DNA of 8,410 nt, from assembly GCA_947449515.1 (NCBI GenBank), contig CANFSD010000060.1, positions 1 to 8,410 on the forward strand. Direction: 5' to 3'. Below are positions 1 through 6,506 of this stretch, piece by piece. The translations under genes and the position numbers were made by a program. Position 1 is the stretch's first letter. Each line of letters begins with the position of its first letter. The notes under the pieces were generated by a model. The model ran no database searches. It saw only the letters and a program-made list of their open reading frames with translations, and was not told the origin of the DNA. The DNA is from Bacteroidota bacterium (GTDB lineage: Bacteria; Bacteroidota; Bacteroidia; UKL13-3).

Positions 1-22
1 GAATCTATCAAATAAAAAGACA

Positions 23-610
23 ATGAAAAAAATAATTTTAGCTTCTGGGTTTGCTGCTATGCTGGTTTTAAGTAATTGCGGCCCCGCTCGTAAAGTAGAA
101 CGCATGGATCCAAACACAGTAACCGATATCAGCGGTCGCTGGAACGATACAGATTCTAAATTGGTTGCCGAAGAAATGATTAAGGATGTATTAGACAGAC
201 CTTGGCGCACCAATTACGAAATGAAAAACAGTAAAAAACCAACTGTAATTATTGGTCAGGTTAAAAATAAAACTTCAGAACACATCGAAACTATTGCCTT
301 TATTAAAAACATGGAACGTGCCTTTATCAATTCTGGTACCGTTAGTGTGGTGCAAAGTGGCGAAGAACGTAACGAAATTCGTGATGAACGCAGCGATCAA
401 CAAACTTTTTCTAGTGAAGAAACCCGCAAAAAATGGGGCAAAGAAAAGGGTGCTGATTTTATGTTAAATGGCGTTATTATCAGTATTGTTGACCAATACA
501 AAAACCAAAAAACCATTAAATACCAAGTTAATTTAGAATTAACTGATCTAGAAACAAACGAAAAGGTTTGGATCGGAGAAAAAGAAATTAAGAAGTTCAT
601 TAAAAACTAA
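23..610 (+). CDS. lpoB: LpoB-like penicillin-binding protein activator lipoprotein
   Basis: This 195-residue protein resembles the LpoB/YcfM family (COG3417). In enterobacteria, LpoB is an outer-membrane lipoprotein that crosses the periplasm to activate the bifunctional peptidoglycan synthase PBP1b. A basic n-region and hydrophobic stretch (residues 1-18) lead to a lipobox LSNC with Cys19 as the predicted lipidated residue. The mature part keeps family landmarks: ISGRWND at 36-42, GADFMLNG at 143-150, and a closing strand region YQVNLELTDLETNEKVW at 167-183. Length is close to that of E. coli LpoB. The ATG at 23 is chosen because the signal peptide begins there; the frame stays open to the window edge, so the start rests on that signal. 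A second lipoprotein gene follows after 5 bases. The family call is fairly secure, but the PBP1b partner role is transferred from enterobacteria and is untested in Bacteroidota. Confidence 0.85.
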   Translation: MKKIILASGFAAMLVLSNCGPARKVERMDPNTVTDISGRWNDTDSKLVAEEMIKDVLDRPWRTNYEMKNSKKPTVIIGQVKNKTSEHIETIAFIKNMERAFINSGTVSVVQSGEERNEIRDERSDQQTFSSEETRKKWGKEKGADFMLNGVIISIVDQYKNQKTIKYQVNLELTDLETNEKVWIGEKEIKKFIKN

Positions 611-615
611 ATCCC

Positions 616-2046
616 TTGAAAAACTTTTTCTCAAAAAACGGCATAGGCTTCTATGCCGTTTTTGTAGGTTTATTTTTGTTGCTGTTAACTGGCTGTGCCA
701 CGTATTACCAGAAAAACGAAGCGCTCATGAGTGCCGTTTACAACAATAATTTTGAGTCGGTAAACAAGATTTTATCCGATGATGCCAAATGGGAAAAGGT
801 GAGACGTAACCGTTTGTTATTTTACCTCAACAAAGGAACCGTTCTTTGGATGCAAGGTGATTATGTTGCAAGCAATACCTATTTTAGAAAAGCCGATTAT
901 TTTGTAGAAGATTATAACCTCAAAATGGGGGATGCTGTAATGACCATGTTGGTGAATGCTAAAATGGCAACTTATGGCGGAGAAGGTTTTGAGCAAATCT
1001 TATTGCATTACTACGGTGCCCTTAATTACCTGGCCTTGGATCAGCCAGATGAAGCCTTAATTGAAGGTAAAAGAATGCTCGAAAAGATGCAAAAAATTAC
1101 CGATAAATATGGCAACAAAAACAAATACAAGCGTGATGCTTTTGCACATAACCTCATTGGTTTAATTTATGATATCAAGGGCGAATACAATGATGCCTTT
1201 ATTTCCTATAGAAATGCTTACGAGGTATACAAATCAGATTACTTAAGTCAGTTTGGTACCAATGTGCCACTTCAATTGAAAAAAGATTTAATTAGAACTG
1301 CAAAAGCAATTGGCTTTTATGAAGAACAACATGCCTATGAAGCCGAATTTAATATCAAAGCTGCCGATGTTGACAGAGAAAAAGGTTCGGTTCTCTTCTT
1401 TTGGAACAATGGTTTAGGACCTATTAAGGATGAATTTAGCATCAATGTAGCTATCCTAGATTATGGCAATGGCTGGGTAGAATTTGTTAATCCAGAATTA
1501 GGCATATCTGTTCCGTTCAGAGTAGAAGACAGAGACCAACACAAAGACATGTTGGGAATGAAATTCATTCGATTGGCATTGCCCAAATACATCACAAGAA
1601 ATCCGCTATATGCCCGTGCAATTTTGCAAAATGGAAACAGCCAAACACCATTTGAAATCACTGAAGATATCAATGCCATTGCTTATAAAAGTTTGGCCGA
1701 TAGAATGGGAAAAGAATTGGCGGTTGGCCTTATGCGTGTGGCATTAAAACAATTGGCTGTATACAAAGCCCAACAAAACAAAGACCAACAAGGTTTAGCA
1801 GCTGCAGCCATGTTATACAGCGCCATCTCAGAACAGGCAGATACCCGCAACTGGCAATTACTGCCGTATTCCATAAACTACGCAAGAATGCCATTAGATA
1901 CTGGTTTGCAAAAAGTAGACTTTATGGCCTACAATACCGATAACCAATTGGGCGCACAAAAATCTTTTGATGTAAATATCCAAAAAGGAAAAACCAAAGT
2001 ACTCTCCGTCCAAACACTAGAGTTCGCAGGGTTCTCTGGAAATTAG
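616..2046 (+). CDS. COG3014-type lipoprotein with TPR-like helices, downstream of lpoB
   Basis: This 476-residue protein has a signal peptide ending in lipobox LTGC (Cys27), so it is probably anchored to a membrane facing the periplasm. Residues about 66-98, 131-160 and 174-207 look like TPR helix pairs, for example the stretch around LNYLALDQPDEALIEGKRML. The C-terminal part has ADTRNWQLLP followed by a short segment ending in R-P-D-T-G. I associate this with the uncharacterised COG3014 family, often found beside LpoB and YcfL genes in Proteobacteria. The only workable start is TTG at 616: an in-frame TAA lies at 601-603, and the next ATG (about 727) would delete the signal peptide and lipidation Cys. 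The first codons also form a terminator-like hairpin (634-663). A linked role in peptidoglycan synthase control is inferred from neighbourhood only. Confidence 0.75.
   Translation: MKNFFSKNGIGFYAVFVGLFLLLLTGCATYYQKNEALMSAVYNNNFESVNKILSDDAKWEKVRRNRLLFYLNKGTVLWMQGDYVASNTYFRKADYFVEDYNLKMGDAVMTMLVNAKMATYGGEGFEQILLHYYGALNYLALDQPDEALIEGKRMLEKMQKITDKYGNKNKYKRDAFAHNLIGLIYDIKGEYNDAFISYRNAYEVYKSDYLSQFGTNVPLQLKKDLIRTAKAIGFYEEQHAYEAEFNIKAADVDREKGSVLFFWNNGLGPIKDEFSINVAILDYGNGWVEFVNPELGISVPFRVEDRDQHKDMLGMKFIRLALPKYITRNPLYARAILQNGNSQTPFEITEDINAIAYKSLADRMGKELAVGLMRVALKQLAVYKAQQNKDQQGLAAAAMLYSAISEQADTRNWQLLPYSINYARMPLDTGLQKVDFMAYNTDNQLGAQKSFDVNIQKGKTKVLSVQTLEFAGFSGN
634..663 (+). terminator. Perfect 13-bp terminator-like hairpin inside the signal-peptide codons of the second lipoprotein gene
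   Basis: The left arm (634-646, AAAAACGGCATAG) and right arm (651-663, CTATGCCGTTTTT) are perfect reverse complements around loop GCTT (647-650). The GC-containing core with an A tract on the left and a T tract on the right is the usual form of a bidirectional intrinsic terminator. It begins 24 bases after the lpoB stop codon. It also overlaps codons 7-16 of the downstream gene if that gene starts at TTG 616. Ribosomes translating that leader would disrupt the hairpin, so it could act as a translation-sensitive attenuator that lowers expression of the second gene. A partial terminator after lpoB is the simpler alternative. The T tract after the stem is short because most Ts pair with the As. 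Confidence 0.65.
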
Positions 2047-2065
2047 CCTTATTAGCACTTTGCTG
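2047..2065. other. Short convergent intergenic gap without a clear terminator
   Basis: Nineteen bases separate the stop of the COG3014-type gene from the stop of the acyloxyacyl hydrolase gene on the other strand. The only local inverted repeat is AGCA-CTT-TGCT (2054-2064), a 4-bp stem with no T tract, too weak for an intrinsic terminator. The opposing transcripts probably run into each other, or end by Rho or at sites inside the coding regions. Confidence 0.5.
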
Positions 2066-3196
2066 CTATAAATTAAAGCCCAAACTCCATTCCATAAAAT
2101 CAGATTGTAATTGCTGTTTATGGTTAATGGTTCCTTTGAAAAACAAGCCAGAATAAAAGTGTTTGGTGATTTGATAACCTAAGCCAAACCTTACATAAAC
2201 TGGTTCTTGCACAAATTTTATTGGCGCTAAATAGTGGTAAATGCCAAGAGGAAAAAACAATTTACCCAATTCCATTCGGTTGTATATTCCAATTGCCATA
2301 AAATATTTTTGGTTTTCGGCCACATCTGCAACTTTTAAATCTGAACGATACAACAAAACCTGCGTGGCATCATAAAAGGCATCCAATCCTAAGCCAATTC
2401 CATATAATTTGTTAAGAGAGAAATAGGCATTATTGCTAATGGTAAACACGGGAAATTTAGTGATATAGTTAAAATAGCCCAATTCGCGGTAAGCCCCAGC
2501 AATATGGAGCATGTAGTGGAATTGTTTTTTTTCTAAATGGTAATTTGGTTTTTGTATCCCTAAACCCTTTTTGGCATTTGGGAAATAACTCAATCCTACA
2601 TTTCCATAAATAATATTGATTCCGCCATTGGGCATTTTTAAGCTGCCATTAGATACATGGTACAGGCCAGTTCCAATGGTAAATTGTAAATTTTCTTTTA
2701 ATAGGTATTGCATATGCATTCCCCAGTCAAATGCAAAATTTACCCCAGAACTAATTGCCCTATTGTCGAAATTATTTTGTTCGTGGTATTGCTTGCTATT
2801 AAAATTAATACCATAAGATAATTTCATGCCTATTTGAAATTGCTGCTTATTTAAAATTGGCACAAAATAGGAGGGAAGTACACCCAAACAATACCCAAAG
2901 GTATCGGCATTGTTCATTTGAATAATCCTTGCTTGCAAGGCCATGCGCGCGCTTCCAAAGGTTTTAGTAAAAGCTTCTTTTTTTAAGCCGTATTGAACCC
3001 AAGAAATATCCAATCCGTTGGCAATGCCGTTAAGACTTGCTCCCGTTTTAAAAGCTGGGTTCGACGCAAAATGATAACCACTAAAACAAGCCAACTCAAA
3101 ACCTCTGGTTCTTTCAGCGTTGTTTTGCGCCAAAATTCTCTGATTACAGCTAATTAAAATACTGAATAATAGCAATGAATTGAATGCGTGTTTCAT
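2066..3196 (-). CDS. PagL-like acyloxyacyl hydrolase / lipid A 3-O-deacylase family outer-membrane protein
   Basis: This 376-residue protein is counted from the ATG at 3196. A GTG at 3208 would add four residues, but the hydrophobic signal segment begins with the ATG form (MKHAFN). The leader ends either at a signal peptidase I site after LAQ or at a possible lipobox LISC; a barrel protein favours the former. Alternating aromatic and hydrophobic strands and an FNL C-terminus suggest an outer-membrane beta-barrel. The motif HVSNGSLKMPNGGIN (His180, Ser182, Asn183) matches the PagL active-site block, a family that removes the 3-O acyl chain of lipid A. The position of the PagL catalytic Glu, 14 residues after His, is Asn194 here. 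The protein is about twice the length of PagL, as I recall for Bacteroidota members. It is the last gene of the dnaX group, 16 bases after the prenyltransferase gene. Confidence 0.7.
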   Translation of the reverse strand: MKHAFNSLLLFSILISCNQRILAQNNAERTRGFELACFSGYHFASNPAFKTGASLNGIANGLDISWVQYGLKKEAFTKTFGSARMALQARIIQMNNADTFGYCLGVLPSYFVPILNKQQFQIGMKLSYGINFNSKQYHEQNNFDNRAISSGVNFAFDWGMHMQYLLKENLQFTIGTGLYHVSNGSLKMPNGGINIIYGNVGLSYFPNAKKGLGIQKPNYHLEKKQFHYMLHIAGAYRELGYFNYITKFPVFTISNNAYFSLNKLYGIGLGLDAFYDATQVLLYRSDLKVADVAENQKYFMAIGIYNRMELGKLFFPLGIYHYLAPIKFVQEPVYVRFGLGYQITKHFYSGLFFKGTINHKQQLQSDFMEWSLGFNL

Positions 3197-3212
3197 TGGG
3201 TAGAACACAAAA

Positions 3213-4094
3213 TTAAAAGCGCCAAAAGCACATGCTTAAAATGCCTGTAACCATAATGATTTTTGCAATAAAACTCAAGCGTGTAAAATCCTTTTTTACA
3301 TCTGAATGATGAATTAAATGAACCATATAAAACATGGGGCCAATTACAGCAATACCCATGTATATTAAAAAATACCTGCTAATGGTAGCGCCACTTAAGC
3401 TAAGGCTGGTAAAAGCAACACAATAAAAAATACCCAATACCAAAAGAATAATTTGAAAACCCATAATTACCTTTTTAGTTTTTCTGATACCTAGCACAAT
3501 GGGCAGTGTTTTGCACTTGAATTTTTCATCTCCTCTCAAATCCTCGGTGTCTTTAATTATTTCTCTCTGAAGGGTGCTTAAAAAGGCAAATAGGCCATAA
3601 ACCATAATGCCAGCCTCCATTACATTTGAATCGTATGGTATTAAAATGAAAATGGTAAATGCCGTAAGTAAGGCCACTAAAATATTTCCCGTGAGGTACA
3701 TTTTTTTTAGTAACTGCGAATAGATCCATAAACTCAAGGCGCAAAAACTTACCATCAAGGCTAGTTTTTTGCTCAATTGGTAACTGATTAAAATGGCAAT
3801 AAGGTTCAACCCCAAATGTAAAAACATAGCCCATCGCCTAGAAATGCTTTTTCCTACAATCACTTTTTCTGGCTTGTTTACCAAATCTAACATTACATCC
3901 ATGTAATCATTGATAATATAACCTGCTGCCGCTACCAAAAAAGTTAAGGTTAATAAGGCAATAAAATTAGGTTCAAAAAGTTGCGCTAGGGAAATGCTTG
4001 GACTTAAAAAATAATAGGCAAAAACTTGCGTGGCAGCTATAATAATTAAATTATTGATGCGAATGAGTTTGCTAAAATTTTTAATTGTTTCCAT
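3213..4094 (-). CDS. UbiA-family prenyltransferase (geranylgeranylglycerol-phosphate geranylgeranyltransferase-like)
   Basis: This 293-residue multi-pass inner-membrane protein belongs to the UbiA superfamily, which moves an isoprenoid chain from a diphosphate donor to an acceptor. The first Asp-rich motif is NDYMDVMLD at 62-70 (Asn62, Asp66, Asp70) and the second is REIIKDTEDLRGD at 177-189. Both are expected to bind the Mg-diphosphate of the donor. About eight hydrophobic segments follow the family pattern. The second motif and the GDEKFKCKTLPIVLG continuation resemble Bacteroidota proteins annotated as digeranylgeranylglyceryl-phosphate synthase-like. In archaea that enzyme builds ether lipids; in Bacteroidota the product is not settled. 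Alternatives are a quinone or other aromatic prenyltransferase. The ATG overlaps the upstream DUF502 stop codon by one base, which implies translational coupling. No aromatic acceptor genes lie nearby. Confidence 0.8.
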   Translation of the reverse strand: METIKNFSKLIRINNLIIIAATQVFAYYFLSPSISLAQLFEPNFIALLTLTFLVAAAGYIINDYMDVMLDLVNKPEKVIVGKSISRRWAMFLHLGLNLIAILISYQLSKKLALMVSFCALSLWIYSQLLKKMYLTGNILVALLTAFTIFILIPYDSNVMEAGIMVYGLFAFLSTLQREIIKDTEDLRGDEKFKCKTLPIVLGIRKTKKVIMGFQIILLVLGIFYCVAFTSLSLSGATISRYFLIYMGIAVIGPMFYMVHLIHHSDVKKDFTRLSFIAKIIMVTGILSMCFWRF

Positions 4095-4699
4095 TACAAG
4101 GTTTCTTCGTTTTTATCATTGAAGTTGATGGCACCTCCTGAAATAATAAACTGCATTAACTTACTGCTTTCGCCATCAAAGGCTTTGATTTTATTTTTAT
4201 CTATAAAAAACAAATTACCCGAAAATGCGTAAGAATGGGGCATGTATACTGCTACTATTCCTGGCATATTGAGTTGCGTTAAATCGTCCTGCGTAATAAA
4301 ACCGGGTTTGTATACGCCTGGATTTAACTCCACAATAACTGGTTTAGAAAATTTCTTTTTCTCGCCTACAAATGCTTCAATTAAATCTTTTACTGAGGTG
4401 TAAATGGTTTTTACAAAGGGAATACTTGAAATAAAATCATCCAATAAATCTACGATGGGCCGGGTTATGATGGTTGAACCAATAAATCCCATGGTGGTTA
4501 TGGTTACAACAACAATTAAGAAACCCAATCCAGGTGTATCTAATAACAATACGGCATCAATAGATTCCATTAAGGAACGGATGATCCTGTAGGTGGCGTA
4601 AAATGGCAAAGTGATCAATAAACCTTTAAGAAAATAACTCAAAAGCTTACGCATTCTTGCTCCAAATGAGCGCTTAATTTTTTCTTTTCCTAAAACCAT
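4094..4699 (-). CDS. DUF502 family membrane protein
   Basis: This 201-residue protein matches the DUF502 (COG2928) family of uncharacterised bacterial membrane proteins, related to plant COV-type proteins. Two transmembrane segments are visible at about 18-40 and 58-80, separated by PGLG (56-59). They are followed by the conserved stretch IPFVKTIYTSVKDLI (93-107) and a soluble domain with PGFITQDD (132-139) and IISGG (185-189). The usual family motif around the Tyr-x-Pro segment is present in altered form (YMPHSYAFSGN). The ATG at 4699 is used; Met16 would also leave both membrane segments intact. The gene lies 2 bases after dnaX and overlaps the prenyltransferase start, so it should be co-transcribed with both. 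No biochemical function is known to me. Confidence 0.8.
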   Translation of the reverse strand: MVLGKEKIKRSFGARMRKLLSYFLKGLLITLPFYATYRIIRSLMESIDAVLLLDTPGLGFLIVVVTITTMGFIGSTIITRPIVDLLDDFISSIPFVKTIYTSVKDLIEAFVGEKKKFSKPVIVELNPGVYKPGFITQDDLTQLNMPGIVAVYMPHSYAFSGNLFFIDKNKIKAFDGESSKLMQFIISGGAINFNDKNEETL

Positions 4700-4701
4700 T
4701 A

Positions 4702-6459
4702 TTAATAATCAATTTCTAATCCAAGTCCTTGCACAAAATCCCCCAATGCGGGGTTTTTATCAACCATGCGTTTGAGTTGATCTCCTTTACTAACCTTGCT
4801 CAGGTGCACAATACGGTCTTTATTGATGGTAAAGATGAGCTCTAAATCTGAGTTTTGTAATGTTTTTCGCATAAATGGAATGAGATCCATTCTTTCTTCT
4901 TCCATCATTTCACTTTCGAGTTGGCTTTTCAGTTCTATTTCAACTTGTACCGGACTGGTAAATTTCAATGGCGACTCACGTAAAAATGCGGTAATCCTTG
5001 ATTTGCCTCCGTGTTCAAGTTTATATAAGTATTGGTCCCAAATCGCTTTAAATTCATCCTCAGTAAAGGATTTGTTTTCACCTTTTACTTCAACAATTTC
5101 ATCCCCAGTTTGTTGGGTTTGCATCTCTTCTTCCTGCTTTTTGGTAACCTGCTCACGCAAACGTTCTAATTGCGTTTTTCCATTTGCTACGGGTTGGGCA
5201 ACAATAATTGGTTCGGGCCGAACACTAGCAGTTGGCGTGGGATTTTCAATGGTGGGTTGTGAAGAAACGGGAGCGGGTATTTCCTTTGTAACTTCTGCGG
5301 GAGGGGAACTTAGATTAATTTTTTTTTTCTCATCAACCATTGGTTGCTGAGTAGATAGTTGAATAGCTCTTTGAAGGTTGCATAACTTCATTAATGCCAA
5401 TTCTACGTGCAATCGTTGGTTTTTACTGAGCTTATAGTTGAAGTCAGTTTGGTTAAGCATATTCAATGCATTTAATAACCAACTGCTATTACAACTTTGT
5501 GCTTGCTGCGAGAATTTTGCCGCTACATTTGGAGCAACCTCTAATAACCTTAAGGTATCTGGATGTTTGCATACCATCAAATTGCGGATATGCTCACTAA
5601 AGCCTTGCAAGAAATGCTGGGCCTCAAATCCATTGCTTAAGATTTCATCAAACAATAATAAACTACCAGCCAAATTGCCCGAAAGCAACATATTGGTTGC
5701 CCTGAAATAATAATCGTAATCAAGAATATTTAAATTAGCAATCACATCTGCATAGCTAATTTTATTGCCACTGAAACTAACAATCCTATCAAAAATAGAC
5801 AGGGCATCACGCATAGCACCATCAGATTTTTTTCCGATCACATGCAAGGCTTCTTCTTCTGCTTGGATGTTTTCTTTTTCACAAATGGTCTTGAGTTGCT
5901 TTACGGCATCATCAATTTTTATTCTATGGAAATCAAAAACCTGGCAACGACTTAAAATAGTTGGAAGGATTTTGTGTTTTTCTGTAGTAGCTAGGATAAA
6001 TTTAGCGTAGGGAGGTGGTTCCTCAAGCGTTTTAAGAAAAGCGTTAAATGCCTGCGCACTCAACATGTGCACCTCATCTATAATATAGATTTTGTATTGC
6101 GCACCTTGGGGAGCATAACGCACTTGGTCAACCAATGCCCTGATATCATCCACTGAGTTATTGGAGGCCGCATCCAGTTCATAGATATTGAAGGAAGCAT
6201 TTGCATTGAAAGCCCTGCAACTATCACATTCATTACAAGCTTCAAAATCGGCACTTAATTGGGTGCAATTGATGGTTTTTGCTAATAAGCGCGCAGAGGT
6301 AGTTTTACCAACCCCTCTTGGTCCGCAAAACAAAAAGGCGTGCGCCAAATGTCTATTCTTAATAGCGTTTTTGAGTGTTTGAACTACATGTTCTTGCCCA
6401 ACCACCGTATCAAAACGATCGGGTCTGTATTTGCGCGCACTCACCACAAAATTTTCCAT
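4702..6459 (-). CDS. dnaX: DNA polymerase III subunit gamma/tau
   Basis: This 585-residue clamp-loader ATPase loads the beta sliding clamp at replication forks. Walker A is GPRGVGKT (46-53). A zinc-finger set has Cys65, Cys75, Cys78 and Cys81. Walker B is IYIIDEVH (124-131), the sensor 1 region is ATTE (157-160), and the arginine-finger motif SRC is at 170-172. AAA+ domains I-III end near residue 370. A Pro/Gln-rich linker follows (about 371-465). The tau-type C-terminal domain (about 466-585) should bind polymerase or helicase, though this part is poorly conserved between phyla. Codons 378-381 contain ten consecutive A residues, and either shifted frame stops at once, giving a product of about 381-382 residues resembling gamma. 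The ATG at 6459 begins the standard N-terminus. A 47-base gap separates it from the upstream kinase gene. Confidence 0.96.
   Translation of the reverse strand: MENFVVSARKYRPDRFDTVVGQEHVVQTLKNAIKNRHLAHAFLFCGPRGVGKTTSARLLAKTINCTQLSADFEACNECDSCRAFNANASFNIYELDAASNNSVDDIRALVDQVRYAPQGAQYKIYIIDEVHMLSAQAFNAFLKTLEEPPPYAKFILATTEKHKILPTILSRCQVFDFHRIKIDDAVKQLKTICEKENIQAEEEALHVIGKKSDGAMRDALSIFDRIVSFSGNKISYADVIANLNILDYDYYFRATNMLLSGNLAGSLLLFDEILSNGFEAQHFLQGFSEHIRNLMVCKHPDTLRLLEVAPNVAAKFSQQAQSCNSSWLLNALNMLNQTDFNYKLSKNQRLHVELALMKLCNLQRAIQLSTQQPMVDEKKKINLSSPPAEVTKEIPAPVSSQPTIENPTPTASVRPEPIIVAQPVANGKTQLERLREQVTKKQEEEMQTQQTGDEIVEVKGENKSFTEDEFKAIWDQYLYKLEHGGKSRITAFLRESPLKFTSPVQVEIELKSQLESEMMEEERMDLIPFMRKTLQNSDLELIFTINKDRIVHLSKVSKGDQLKRMVDKNPALGDFVQGLGLEIDY
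5310..5346 (-). promoter_or_regulatory. Candidate dnaX slippage / frameshift signal (A10 run with upstream hairpin)
   Basis: On the coding strand, ten A residues (5328-5319) cover Lys378-Lys380 and the first base of Ile381. One extra A, or a -1 ribosomal shift, gives Lys-Lys-Lys-Asn then TAA (5317-5315). One A fewer, or a +1 shift, gives Lys-Lys-Lys-Leu-Ile then TAA (5312-5310). A 5-bp RNA stem with a 3-nt loop (CAACC-AAU-GGUUG, 5346-5334) ends 5 nt before the run. I see no strong stem-loop just downstream, which fits transcriptional slippage, as in Thermus dnaX, better than the E. coli ribosomal mechanism. Runs of seven or eight A/T occur in neighbouring genes, but ten is the longest seen in the window. 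Confidence 0.55.
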
Positions 6460-6506
6460 GCCGCAAAATAAAAATAAAAAGTGAATTTAAAACGGAAAAG
6501 AGTGCG

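Noticed and set aside
1..22. End of an upstream gene, for example a YcfL-like gene
   Set aside because: Stops occur at 13-15 in one frame and at 24-26 (overlapping ATGA) in another, but too few codons are present to choose or identify a gene.
2054..2064. AGCA-CTT-TGCT hairpin as a terminator of the convergent operons
   Set aside because: The stem is only 4 bp and no T tract follows on either strand.
2525..2532. A8 run in the PagL-like gene as a slippage site
   Set aside because: It lies in an ordinary Lys-Lys codon context in a barrel protein with no reason to expect two products.
3206..3208. GTG start for the PagL-like gene
   Set aside because: It adds only four residues (V/M-F-Y-P) before an ATG that begins a normal signal peptide; ATG 3196 is preferred.
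3701..3708. A8 run in the prenyltransferase gene as a frameshift site
   Set aside because: The -1 frame stays open for dozens of codons rather than stopping at once, and runs of seven to eight are common in this AT-rich window.
4796..5350. 184-codon plus-strand open frame opposite dnaX
   Set aside because: It is antisense to the clearly conserved dnaX C-terminal region, is low-complexity Ser/Cys-rich and matches no family I recognise; it is a shadow frame.
6460..6506. Promoter for dnaX in the gap after the kinase gene
   Set aside because: The coding-strand sequence near TATTTTG resembles the Bacteroidota TAnnTTTG box but is one base short, lies only a few bases from the ATG and has no matching upstream TTG element.
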